Assembly: GCA_008638375.1 (NCBI GenBank)
Contig: CM018043.1
Location: forward strand, 42,624,651-42,688,650
DNA length: 64,000 bases
Direction of reading: 5' to 3'
Origin: Nyssa sinensis
Taxonomy: Eukaryota; Streptophyta; Magnoliopsida; Cornales; Nyssaceae
The position numbers and the translations under genes are program-made. The notes under the pieces were generated by a model that was not told the origin of the DNA, ran no database searches, and was given only the letters and a program-made list of their open reading frames with translations. Each line of letters opens with the position of its first letter. The first letter of the stretch is position 1. Below, piece by piece: positions 42,813 through 54,673 of the stretch.

Positions 42813-45800
42813 TGTCACGACCTGAAACCCACCCTACGCGGATCCCGAGGACGTGATGCCAGTTGGCCACCTTGCCGATTTTTTCCACCGACAATGCGAC
42901 CAACCAAGGGCAACTTCTAAACTTTACAATGAATTGCATTCTAAATGTAGGGTCAAATCAACGGAAATTAAAACATTTTATTTCATAAATGCAATTCATC
43001 CAAAAACATCAGAGCACGTCTAGAATCAGTCACCAAATATCTCTAGAGTATCAATATACATGCTCTAATACATCCATTCTATATCAATGAATTACTTAAA
43101 GCAGAAGTTACACCAATGCAATTCAGCTAATCAAACTCATCTCCAATGATCAACAATCAGAATGTCTCCAAGTACAATTTAATCATAGTGATCCAACATA
43201 CTAGACTACCTCATCACTAATGATGTAACATTATAATACAATTGTGAACTTAACCTTACAGAGTACGTAGTCAACTTGACTTGGAGTTCATCTCGTCAGT
43301 GTAAATCATTTGTGCTTCACTAGTTCTGCTAGTTATCTCACTGCATATCATCCGTCATAAGCTACCTGAAAAATGGTTATAATAAGGGGTGAGCTAACAA
43401 AGCTCAGTAAGTAAAGTCCTTTCCTCTGTTATGGGTCAAGATTAGTTCAAGAAGGTAAGCAGTGAACAAATACCAATCAATGCATGTCAGAACAGAAGAC
43501 ATGATAGAAGTCACAATAGCCAGGCACCAATGTATAAATCGATAGAAATGACCCTCAGGTCTTATGGGCATATCCCAAGGCGAGTACACAAAACCACAAC
43601 AAGGAATAGCCAAATAATATGTTGCCAAAATCAAAAAACGTCTACATAGGCATGTCATCATGTCGAATAGTACAACAAGGGTATTCCAAGGAAAGCTCAC
43701 AAACATATCAAGGATCCAAGGAATACAATATCAACGGTGCTCAAAGATATACAACATATCAAACATCAAGAGCATGTCATGTAAGAGATAAAAAGAAACT
43801 ATCTGTTAGATGCTATCTGTCAGGGCCCGGCATACCCTTTCGTGCTTACAGCACAGCGCTATCAAATTTTTGTGTCCTCTAAGACTCAAGTCGTACGTCA
43901 TGTCTTGCATGACTACGTGTCGATCGTGCGAAGTGACGCTCACACCCACGAGTAGCCCAGTCGTGCGGTGTGACGCTCACAACCACGTGTAGACTGTCAG
44001 CATCTTGCCTCTAAGGGCTAAAGTGTGTAACGAGTCAAGTACTACCATAGAAAGATCAGGTCACGCATAGATAATTTCACAAGTTGTGGAGTAGTACTTT
44101 TCTTATCATATAACATGTACGGTTCAGTATTCAAGCATCAAAGAATTATGTATAAATCATATCAGGGTATCGACATTCAATCACTCATCAAGTCCACAAG
44201 ATAGAACAATATCAATTGTGGAGATCAAGACATATCAGATAATGGAGTACAAGGTGGCAGCACGAAGAAAGAAATGTGACATGGCTAAGGAGAGACCATA
44301 TAACAAAGTCCAGGTTTTACTTAACTCGGTTTCTTAGTGTCAGATTCTCCATTTACCAATACTTTGATGTTCTCTAGATACTTCAGGCATATCCTCGCAT
44401 AGCCTAAATAATCATCATTAATTACAGGCAGATTAGAATTTATTCATTCATGTCTTATTCATCATCTTAGGAGTCTATTAGATCCCCTAATTGGTTCATT
44501 GGCCTATTACCCACTCACCGGGTTTCAACTTATGTTATTAAATTCCTTAAACAGGCTTAGCAGCTGTCTGAATAATATTTTAAGTCATTTCGACTACAGT
44601 CATTATCAATTAAGCACTTATTTGCCCTTAAGGGCAAAATGGTAATTTTGACATCCTTGCCCCGGACCCTATCACGGTCCTCAGAATAGTCCATATATTG
44701 TATATATAAAGTTTTAAGTCTTTTGGACTTCATTTGGCATCTGCTTTTGATCATCGGGACACATCGGTCATTTCTCATTTTATACGTTGACTGTTCCGGA
44801 GTCATATTTAGCCCTTCGGTTATCATAATTATGCTTATGATAATTTATCAGATCAGTTTGGCCTTTATTTGGCCTTTACATTGCACTTACAGTGCTCGGG
44901 GGTATTTTGGTCATTTTAGGTCTCGTGAGATTCTGACCCCGAACCATAATTTAATCATGTATACAATTCCACAAGTATCTGGGCTTCTATCGGTATCAAT
45001 TTCGTCCAATTTGGACTCCATTTGGACTTTGTATAACATCGAGGGCATTTTGGTAATTTCATGCGTCATATTTTTCGGCACTTCAGTTCATAAAATGGAC
45101 CTCACTATTGAGTCCGGAATGCTCGACATAGTCAAAATAGACTGTCTTTTATTCTTATTTGGGTTTGGGTACCATCAGGGGCAGTACAGTCATTTGTCAC
45201 TTACAGGTCTGTATTTTTCGGTACATAATTTCCTAATTTGGACTGTACCATTGAGTCCAGAATACCTGAAATGGTAGAAATACACTATTCATTTATTAAA
45301 TTTGGACTTCGTTTGACCTATTAATGACTTAGGGGTAAATTGGTCATTTTTCCTAATTAATCAAATAATAAAATAATTTATTTTATTAATTTTTTAATTC
45401 CCAGGGGCTTAAATGTAATAACTTCTCAGAAACTGGGCCAGAACAGCATTCCCCAAAACTATTGGGGTCAAACTAGTAATATCAAAAGTTCTGGTTTAAT
45501 TATTTGCCTTAAAACCGTGAACCAGTGGGTTCAGTCACCTAAACCCTAGACTGGTCCACTTATCAACTGAACCAGTCGGTTCAGTTCCTTCAAAAAACTG
45601 AAACACAATATTCCCCCTCAATCTCCTTATCCGTGTTTAGGTTAGTTCCCACTCCAAATTTCAATTTCTAACAGTCGTAACCAAACAGTTCGAATATCCA
45701 CTTTAAACAGGTTCCCAAAACGACACAATTTTAATAATGCGGTGGCTTGCCTGTAGATTGACACGTGGTTGAGTCAATTCAGTGGGTCTGAACGTGTTGG

Positions 45801-47463
45801 ACGAGTCGACTCAGTCGACTCGTCGTCTTCTTCATCGATTAATCCTCTGTTGCCCTAATTCCAGTCTCGGTTTTCTCCATTTTCGTGGAGTTTCAAGGTG
45901 CCGATCTCCACTTCTTTTGATTCCATACGAATTTTGGAAGTCATTACAACCTTTTGGCATGAATTTAGAGCCTCGAATCTAAGGATCGAGCTCTGCGTAA
46001 CCAATTATCGTGAGGAGATTCAGTTCGGTCGTGTGGCCTCGTTTCTCAACCAAAGTTCACGATGCTTGGTTGGTTGTGACCGTACGTCCATGGGGATCAA
46101 CATCCCATTCTTAGATTTCAGTTTAGAGGCCTATTTTCGAGTTTGGGTTCCAATGGCCGAGACAATAGGTTCGGTTTTGAGGGCCTTCCCATGTGATTTT
46201 GGGTCGCGTAACAGCGTGTTTGGGACCCTAAGAAGGTCTAGATCAATTCTAGACCATCAAAATTCAGTTTTATGGAGGTCGAATCAGACCCAGTTTTGGA
46301 GGTGGTCATCCATGGTGGATGGGTCACGGCTTTAAGTTCTCTATGCCTATTCTACCCTCTCAGTGGTTCTATAACCATCACAAGCCTCACAGTAACTCAA
46401 ATATATAGTTAAAATGGACCAAAACTTATCAGAACAGTACCAGTAATCCAAACAAAAAAATTTAACAGTTTTGGGTTTATACCTTGATTCAGGCCATTAT
46501 TCCTCCCTCTTATGGCTCAGTTCAGTCCTTTGGCACCTCAGGTGTGCCTCAGTCCTAGTCATGCACTTCAGTTCTGTTCTTCCTTCATAGAGCAGCTCCC
46601 TGGGACACACACACATAGGCATGCATATACACATACACTTGCATATATATACACCATGTTCTCACACACGGTTCCTCACACGATGTCCCTAACCCCTCTA
46701 ACAGATCAGTCTCACACACCTTTTCTGATTTCAACAACACTCTTCCTTTGTGTACATAAAAGACTCCCAATTCATTATATATTAGGTAGGTTATACACCT
46801 ATACATAGCCATATGTGTATATGTTGTAGGTTCAGTATAGGGCAGAGAAATGATGGGGCTAATTTAGGCAATCATGTGGGGTTTGCATGGATTGCCATTG
46901 GTCAGTTTAGGTGGCAGACTTGGTTAGATTGTGTTCATATACATTTCTATTGCATATATAGGCACAAAGGTGTTGGCAGCCTGCCTGGAAATTTTTTGAG
47001 TAAAATTTCTTTCCCTCCATAGGTCAAGGGTTCAATTCCTCTTGGCCTCACTTTTGACCATTTTCCATATTTTGGGCTTAGGCCCTGTTTGGCTACGCAT
47101 TAATTCAGTTTTAATGTTTCCTACCTAACTTTCTTTCCGTAACTCCTTTTTCGATGCGGCTTGTTCCGAGAGTTTCATATTTTAGTTATCTTCAGTGTCA
47201 CAGGCTCCGTGTCGTTTATTATTTATTTCAAATTTTTGTAGTTAGCTAATTCGAGTTCCGTCAGTGCTAAAACGACATTATTTTCACCTAATTAATCAAT
47301 AATTTGGGTTCGGGTGTTGCACCCTCTTCTCTAGACATATTAATTATTTTATCGGTCTATCGCGACCGTCGAGATTATGATTAATTCCCTTAATCATTCT
47401 GTAAGTCGGTACTAATTAGTAATTAGCAAGTTAATTAATAATTAGTCAGGTCGGGGTGTTACA
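42813..47463 (-). repeat. Solo LTR, 4.65 kb, inserted in gag
   Basis: The left end TGTCACGACCTGAAACCCACC and right end GGTCGGGGTGTTACA are TG...CA. Flanks GATGG (42808-42812) and GACGG (47464-47468) form a 5-bp target duplication with one mismatch, and the gag frame resumes on the other side. There is no gag-pol inside, only LTR-type repeats such as 'TTTGGACTTC...TTGGACTC' blocks and phrases like ATTTTGGTAATTT at 44.6-45.4 kb. Size and ends fit chromovirus (Tekay/Del-type) LTRs, whose sense here is minus. An (CA)/(TA)-rich stretch lies at 46600-46660. Confidence 0.82.
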
Positions 47464-47468
47464 GACGG

Positions 47469-47628
47469 CAAGCAACTGTTCCTGCACCAGTTCATTGTGT
47501 CATTTGATCGATTCGATCTCTTGTCGCATAGGATTAACAGTTGGCCCCCTTGCTCGTGGAGCAGGCGGCTGACGCTGAGAGCTTTGCGGAACCTGAGTAT
47601 TCTGTCGTGGTCGGAGATTTGGGGCCAT
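47469..47628 (-). pseudogene. Gag N-terminus of the Tat-like element
   Basis: The minus-strand ATG at 47626-47628 opens MAPNLRPRQNTQ, like the Gag start of the first element (4027). An in-frame TGA occurs after RQEIESIK, and the text runs HNELVQEQLLAV to the edge of the solo LTR. The rest of Gag is at 42812 and below. Confidence 0.82.
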
Positions 47629-47683
47629 AGTTTTTCGGTAAGGAAAGAGATGAGTTTATGAATAGAGCACTTGGAGATTAGTC

Positions 47684-47703
47684 GTTCCCACAGACAGCGC
47701 CAA
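47684..47703 (-). promoter_or_regulatory. Primer binding site of the Tat-like element
   Basis: Minus-strand TTGGCGCTGTCTGTGGGAAC lies just inside the 5' LTR. It differs from the first element's PBS by one base (GCTGTC for GCCGTC). Confidence 0.8.
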
Positions 47704-47705
47704 AC

Positions 47706-48403
47706 TGATACTGCACTTTTCGACTCACAATAAGTGTGGGCTCCGTGACCTGTAGAACACTCAGAAAGATGATCAGAGGACCACCGAATTGGCTCCAACG
47801 GTAGCTGCTCCGATGCTTAAGTAAGCAAAAGGAATTGAAAGATTGTATTGAAAGCCAAAGAATAAGCATAAAAATAAAGCGTACCTTTAGGGTTTAATTT
47901 ATAGGTCGTGGCCTTCCTAAGTTGATTAGGATTCGATGCCATGAATATAGGGATTTGATCATCGGAGATTGCAGTTACCTTATGGAGTATTGTGTCGTAG
48001 ATGGAGATAATCATAGATAATAGTTTCCGTGTTGAATGCTGCTTCCTTATTCTCTGCTTGGCAGTTATGAAGGAAGCCATAAGGTCGGAACCATATGAGA
48101 TGTTGAATGAATATTGCCCAGAGCATAAGGTCTAGAAGATATGCGCATGAGAATGCCTTGGAGGCTCCGCCTGCACTGTATGACCGAGTTTGTCGGTTCT
48201 GTAGGATATATATATATATATATATATATGAGGATGCCTTGAAGGGCTTATGGTTGCTCGGTATGATCGAGAATATCAGCTCTGTATGATGTATATATAT
48301 GAGGATGCCCTGAAGGCTTATGGCTGCTCTGTATGATCAAGAATATTAGCTTTGTAAGCACACGTGTCTCATGGTGACTGGTGTGTCTGTTTGTGGTATA
48401 CCA
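47706..48403 (-). repeat. 5' LTR of the Tat-like element
   Basis: It pairs with 32249-32944. The main difference is a longer (TA)n at about 48204-48229 and loss of the 13-bp duplication; point differences are few. It would hold the promoter for gag-pol on the minus strand. Confidence 0.92.
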
Positions 48404-49499
48404 AAAATAAAGCAAAAACCAAAGAAAATATAGATACGGGGGCTAAGGTACGGAATAGGAAGGTGTTTGGCACCCACCCCACCAGATCCGAATGGATTGT
48501 CCTCAAATATTCACTTGAAAGGCTATTTTTTCATGAGAAAAAATAGAAAGAAGATCTAACTCGAGCCTGAAGGCTTTCTACGTATCCATTTAGAAAACGT
48601 AATCAGAGTCGCATAGTTATCCGGTTTACCCTCTTTTATCAAGAGTGATAAAAGATGCGAGATCAACCGGATCTAAAGAAAACTACTAAGAGCTTGAGAG
48701 CGTACTTTATTCAATCATTGGAATCGGGTAGATCTCTAGCTAGTTCTTTAGTTCGGAAAGCGTTGCTTCGGCTTGCTTTTTTAAGGAAGGTTGTCACTTT
48801 GGCAGGGCTTCAACCTCAAAAGAGGGAGAGTTCTTATAGAAAGAACCCTAGTATTAAACTAACAGTGTGAGGCTATGAAAATTGTGTTCCCTAAAACTGA
48901 TGGCTAGGGAGCTCTATTTATAGAACAATATGGAGATTCGATCTAAGGGTCTAAGATAAAACCCTAAAATGGAGGGTTCGGATCATGTCTTGAGTGAAAA
49001 TCATCTAATTAAATAAATAAAAAATTAAATAATCATCCTAAGGAATGATTATTCTAATTAAATTAATTAATAAATAATTATGACAATGCACAAACCAATT
49101 GAATTGATGTCTAGATGTAAGAGCCAATGAGATAAAAGAGAAGTAGAATTTAATTAGAAAATAAACTTTAAAATGAAAACGCCTAGATTCAATGTATCTC
49201 CATTTAAAGAAATATCAAGCAACTAAATTTATGAAAACTCTAAAAATGTAAAGTCTTAATTGATGAAGAATCTCCAAATTGCCACAAGACATGTGAAATG
49301 ACCAAATTATCCCTAATTCATCATCAAAGGGTTAAAATTACCAAATTAACCCCATGTGGGTAAAATGATATAAAAATTACAAAAATGCCCCTCAAGTGAC
49401 TAAGAAGTCCTACTAAGGGTAGGTTTATGCCAAAATTACCAAAATGCCCTTATTGGGCAACATGGTATCGAAATTACCGAAACGCCCTCCAATGGGCTA
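48404..49499. other. Right flank of the Tat-like element; older LTR-type repeat
   Basis: GGAAGGTGTTTGGCACCC (48458-48475) and CTTTCTACGTATCC (48580-48593) are motifs common in plant LTRs. No gag-pol is visible. Parts around 49300-49480 repeat phrases such as AAAATTACCAAAATGCCC. Confidence 0.4.
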
Positions 49500-50410
49500 A
49501 AGAGTCCTGACTAAGGTGGGACTCTAATAGAAAGAGTCCTAACAGGAATAAGACTTTGTCAAGAGGAGTTCTACTTGGACTGGGACTCTGGCTGAAGAGT
49601 CCTAACGAGAATAGGATTCTATGAGGAGGAGTCCTAATGGGACTAGGACTCTATTAGAAGAGTCCTAATGGGAGTGAGACTCTATCGGGAAGAGTCTTAC
49701 TTAGACCGAGACTCTATCAAGAGAGTCCTAACGGGAGTGAGACTCTATCAAGAAAAGTCCTACTTGGACTGGGACTTTGTCAAAAGGGTTATAACAGGAG
49801 TGGGACTCTAGTCAAGAAGAGTCCCACTTAGACTGTGACTCTGTTAAGAGAGTCCTAGCTGAGAGTTAGACTCTATCAAGAAGAGTCCTACTTGAACTAG
49901 TGACTCTGTCAAGAAGAGTCCTACTTAGATTGTGACTTTGTCAAGAAGAGTCCTACTTAGACTGTGACTCTGTCAAGGAGAGTCCTACTTGGAATGGGAC
50001 TCTGTCATGAGAGTCCTAACAAAAGTAGGACTCTCTCAAGAGAGAACGGGAATAAAACTTTGTTAGGAGGAGTCCAAATGGAACTGGGACTCTAGTAGGA
50101 GAATCCTAACGAGAATAGAACTCTATCTAGAGGAGTCCTAATGGAACTCAGACTTTGGTAGGATAGTCTTAGTGGGAATAGGACTCTATCAAGAGGAGTC
50201 CCAATGGAATTGGGACTCTGGTAGGAGAGTCCTAGCGAGTATAGGACTCTATTAGAAGGAGTTCTAATGGAACTGAAACTCTAACAAGCGATTTCTAGCG
50301 GGGAATAGGACTTTGTCAAGAGGAGTCCTAACAGAACTGAGACTCTGCCAAGAGAGTCCTAACGGGAATAAGACTCAGTTAAAAAGAGTCCTAATAGGAG
50401 TAGGTTTCTT
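49500..50410. repeat. Degenerate minisatellite of GAGTCCTA...TAGGACTC units
   Basis: About 20 half-units of roughly 45 bp, such as AGAGTCCTAACGGGAATAGG followed by ACTCTATCAAGAG. Most half-units contain AGTCCTA and, 7-12 bases on, a near-inverted (T)(A/G)GGACTCT, so single strands could fold into serial short hairpins. No coding frame is kept. Confidence 0.85.
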
Positions 50411-53076
50411 GGCATAGCTACCAAATTGCTACTACTTAATCAAGGGTTACAAAATGAGGTATCTACAGAAAGCCTATCGCTAATGGAACTTGCAAGCAAA
50501 TGAACGTCAATGTAAGAAAAAGAGATAACCATTTTGACCTTGATTGTGAATTTTTGTTTGACATGGTCGAACTCATTTATATATGAGATTCCTACGTATC
50601 ACCCTCGAGATGTGGAAAGTGAAAATAAGATACAAGAACTAAGGACCCGAGGTGAGTAATTTTGTGCTTTGAAATATAAAATTTAATTCCTTCGTTTAAT
50701 AAATACTCATATTTAATTCCTTATTTTAATAAATGCTTCGATTCAAAGTGTGGGTTGTTTACAACTTTTGTTCTTGAGCATGCTTTGTGTTTTAAATTGG
50801 AATGTGTTATCTTCAATAATAAATCTTGTTTTAATTACTCCTGATTAAGTGATTTGTGTATAAAGCATGCTTATGATCACGATTTGAAAACTCTACGATT
50901 AATTATATTTGAAAATGTATTCCTTCAAAAGAAAGGATTTGAACAAACTCTTTTTTTTTGACAATGGTAATTATTACAAGATTAATTAGCGTATAAACAC
51001 TTTTGTAATGGAACCCTTTGGACTCACTTTCGATAGGCCCAACAGAAGGCCAGAGATCTCATTTGCTAGGCTAATTTGACATTTTGTTACGTCATTATGA
51101 TCTCGTGAATACTCAAAGTCTGAGTCGACGCAGATTCTTTCGTTGAAGTGATATCAATAATGATAAGAAATGGAAGAAGGTTTTCGACCCCTATTTATTT
51201 GAAGAAGATTTTATCATCCTATCATATTTGCAACTCATTGCCAAAGGAAAATTTCTTCAAAGAATTTTTTACTCCATTGCCAAGAGGGTGATTTTGTTAA
51301 ATGTGTCCAATGCTTCGAATTGCTATATTTGCATTATCTTGTTTTATACAACTCATTGCCAAAGAGTAGTTTTGTCGAAGAATTTTATATTCCACTACCA
51401 ATGGAGAATTTCGTCAATGTACTTTGTGATTCAAAATGTTTACATTTGAACTGTGTCATTTATATGTTTCATGAAATGATTAATGTTGTTCGAATGTTTC
51501 GTATTTTGTATTTGAAATTGTGAACAATCGATAATGAATGATTATCATGAACTTTCTTATTCTCCAAAATGTTGTCGGTTAAAAACCTATGACAAGGTAC
51601 TAGAATTACTCACAAGCTTTTCATAAACCTCGCATGGATTTGTCTATGATATTTTCAAGTGAAGTGAACGTGGGGTATGGGACCCATAACTAGAGTGAAT
51701 GTGAAATCATATGTGAACGTGAGGTATGAGACCTATAACTATAGTGAAGTGTGATGGACAGATATGAACGTGGGGTTTAGGACCCACAACGAAAGTAAAG
51801 TGTGAAGATTAGATGTGAATGTGGGTATAAGACCTATAACTATTATGATAATGGTTGAGAAGGACAAGAAATGTAATAAGTCTTGAATTTAGTGAAAAGT
51901 AATGTAATCCATGTGTATGTATATATACATACATATATAAATTAGCTTGACTAGAAGGTTTTGTTGGTGAATGTGCACTTGTGTGGTTACTTCTGCTACA
52001 TAATCTTTGTTGTTGTAAAATACAATTCGTCTAAATTCTGTTAAGTGTGCTCGAATCCCCTAATCCGTAAATGGTGGGTTTCGAGATGTGAAATTCACTC
52101 TATAACATAATAGCCATGCCATATGTTTTTTTTCTCTTTTCTTACATTTTTATTATCGATTATTTATAACATACACTTTACCTTTTTATGTTTTTCAAGT
52201 ACCTGTGGTAATACATAGTACATATCATCTTCTCACACTTTAGGCAAGTTGCACACAAATTACCTTATCCCTATTTTGGTTTATATTTTCTACTATACTC
52301 CCCTAGTCAAGATCAGTCAACACCGACACTCAACAAAATCAACAACTAAGTCCTCAAGGCCCCTCGACTTCTCCTTAATTATTACACTAAGTAATATAAT
52401 CTTCTATATCCCAAGTATTACTTATCTAGGATGATTCACATGTTTAATCTCATTTCCTAATTCAATTCATTCACATTAGTTTTGACCTGTGCCTTTATAA
52501 ACCTTTCTTTCCATTTAACTCTTTATGCTTAACTTAATATATAGTATATATTACTCACAAGGTAAGGAAACTTAAATTTATACAACCACAATTATTAAAT
52601 GCTGCACCCGTTATGTCCCAACAAACATCACTCAAATGCACAATGTATGCCATTAAACTGCACATATCCACATATATAGCATAAGAAATGCCTACTTGGC
52701 AATCATACAATTTTGAAGAGTCTATAGAATAAATACATGCAAGCGTTGTGTAACATTACACTTGGTTCACTATACCTGTCAACTAAGCTACACACATCCT
52801 AACATCATGCAAACACTTTTAAATTTACCCTTAGGTTTATCTTGAGCCCCACACTTAGATATCGAGTTCTAACTACATTTTTTATTCCATATCTCGACTT
52901 AACAAACCACTCACTAATTTCTAAGACTATTTCATTCTCGTCATCCCTAGTTATTTTGACCTAGAGCTCTTATACTATTTTGTCTTGTCCTGTGCCCTAG
53001 GGACTTAAGGGTGAACCTAAGTGTTAAAGATTTAGTGAATCTTAAACAATTCATTTTACATTATGTTAGCCCAAAG
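50411..53076. other. AT-rich repeat DNA without recognisable genes
   Basis: ATTCCTACGTATCACCCTCGAG (around 50588) is again an LTR-type motif, so the older LTR element may extend to here. Two copies of an ~120-bp unit with CAACTCATTGCCAAAG lie at 51230-51420, and four copies of a ~62-bp unit (GTGAACGTGGGGTATGGGACC) at 51665-51850. The part 52.2-53.0 kb has no feature I can name. Confidence 0.5.
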
Positions 53077-54234
53077 TGTCACGACCCATAACTTATCTTG
53101 TGTGGATTAGGGATCCGTGACCAGAGGCAACGGCCATATGTCGTTCCCTTGTCTGAAATTTTAACATTATTTTAAAAAATTAATAAAAATGTAAAGCATG
53201 TCATAACCAAACTATTACCATCATCAGAGTGATGTTGTACAACCACACATTAAGTTAAGTATTTAAGTTTACAAAACTGCAAAACATCCCCAAGACGTGG
53301 AGACATGGGAGAACTAGAACAACTTTATACACAGTCTATTACACTACTAACAAAAAGGAAAGAGTCCATAGCACTAGCAGCAGATCAACCTGCAACTATA
53401 CTCGACGTCTAGTCAGTTTGTACGCTTATAGGTCTGTCTATAGCTTGATGACCTGAAAAAGAAATAATATATCTAGAGTGAGCTAAATTAGCTCAGTAAG
53501 TAAACTCCTCACTCTGCCATGGGTCAAGGTCAGCAAAAAAAATGGATAAGAATAATAGTAAATAAGAATAGTATCACATCGAGATATGAAGAGTAAGAAT
53601 GTCACAGTAGCCAGTCCACTAAACAAATGGATAAATCTCAAAGGCACATCTCATGATAGATCAACAAAACAAATATAAGGAAATGGCCTGAACAACATTT
53701 AGCTGCCACAGTGATAAAATATCAATCTGAATCCAAGGATAGGCAGTCATATCATCAACAAATAGTATATCAACGGATAAACTATGAACAAGCTCACAAG
53801 GAGTATCTGAATCAGAAATATATCATCAATGTAAACGTGCCAATATATAAATGAGTCATAAGTACATCATCAGAATATCAAAGAATGATATAAGATACTA
53901 ACAGAACAGATGCTGAAGTACATATAGGGTACTGCTACCCTCATGAGTGCCTATCTAAGGTCTATTGGTCTAACAGCGCCCTTCACGCGCCCGGGTCCAA
54001 CCTCGCCCAAATCAATAGATAACATCAGAGCTCTGTGCATATAACATATCTCTCATGGACTAAACGTTAGGCTATTATCAAACATCAACCTGTAGGTCCT
54101 CAAGCATCTGTGAATCAGACGGACGTTGTGACAGATCATAACTCCAGGTACTCAATAATGTCATGATCATCATGTTTCCATAAGCGATATATATATATAT
54201 ATATATATTTATGGAAAAGCATACAACTAGTATG

Positions 54235-54641
54235 TAAAACACCCCGACCCAAATGAATTAGAATAATTCCATTCATGTCCTACCATCACATAATGATACC
54301 AAGATTAGAACAAGCCAATAAGCATGGTGCCAAAAGTAAACCTCAAACCGAGAATAGTAGACCTCAAATATACCAAACTATCATGATGATTAGTGTACAG
54401 TAATGGGTACACATACCGAGGTAAATAGTAAAATTATGATCTTAAGAAATTACGAGATTGGGCAAAAGCCCAAGTACGAACAATCCGAGCCAGAAATATA
54501 TATATATATATATATATACATGTGTTACACACAAATAAATTAATATATACATGGATATAAGGACCATGCATGCAATGTTCTGTGAGTGTATGATTGACAT
54601 ATTGAGTGGAAAGGTTCCATGAGACATCAAGGTGTATTGTA

Positions 54642-54673
<32 letters not shown>

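Larger units (their letters stand above)
32249..48403 (-). mobile_element. Tat-like Ty3/gypsy retrotransposon, complete span
   Basis: Two similar LTRs (32249-32944 and 47706-48403) enclose gag, protease, RT, partial RNase H and integrase on the minus strand, plus antisense ORFs and a tandem array between integrase and the 3' LTR. Flanks GAAAT (32244-32248) and AAAAT (48404-48408) form a 5-bp target duplication with one mismatch. Without the 4.65-kb solo LTR inserted in gag the element is about 11.5 kb, a usual size for the Tat group. Coding frames are broken, so it is not autonomous now. Confidence 0.9.

Noticed and set aside
44723..45277. 184-codon plus-strand ORF
   Set aside because: It lies in the solo LTR, antisense to it, and consists of LTR-internal repeats; no domain is seen.
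48655..48870. Basic 71-codon ORF
   Set aside because: Located in LTR-type flank, no motif, no promoter evidence.
49500..50410. CRISPR array
   Set aside because: The repeats are degenerate, contiguous and without unique spacers, in plant nuclear DNA.
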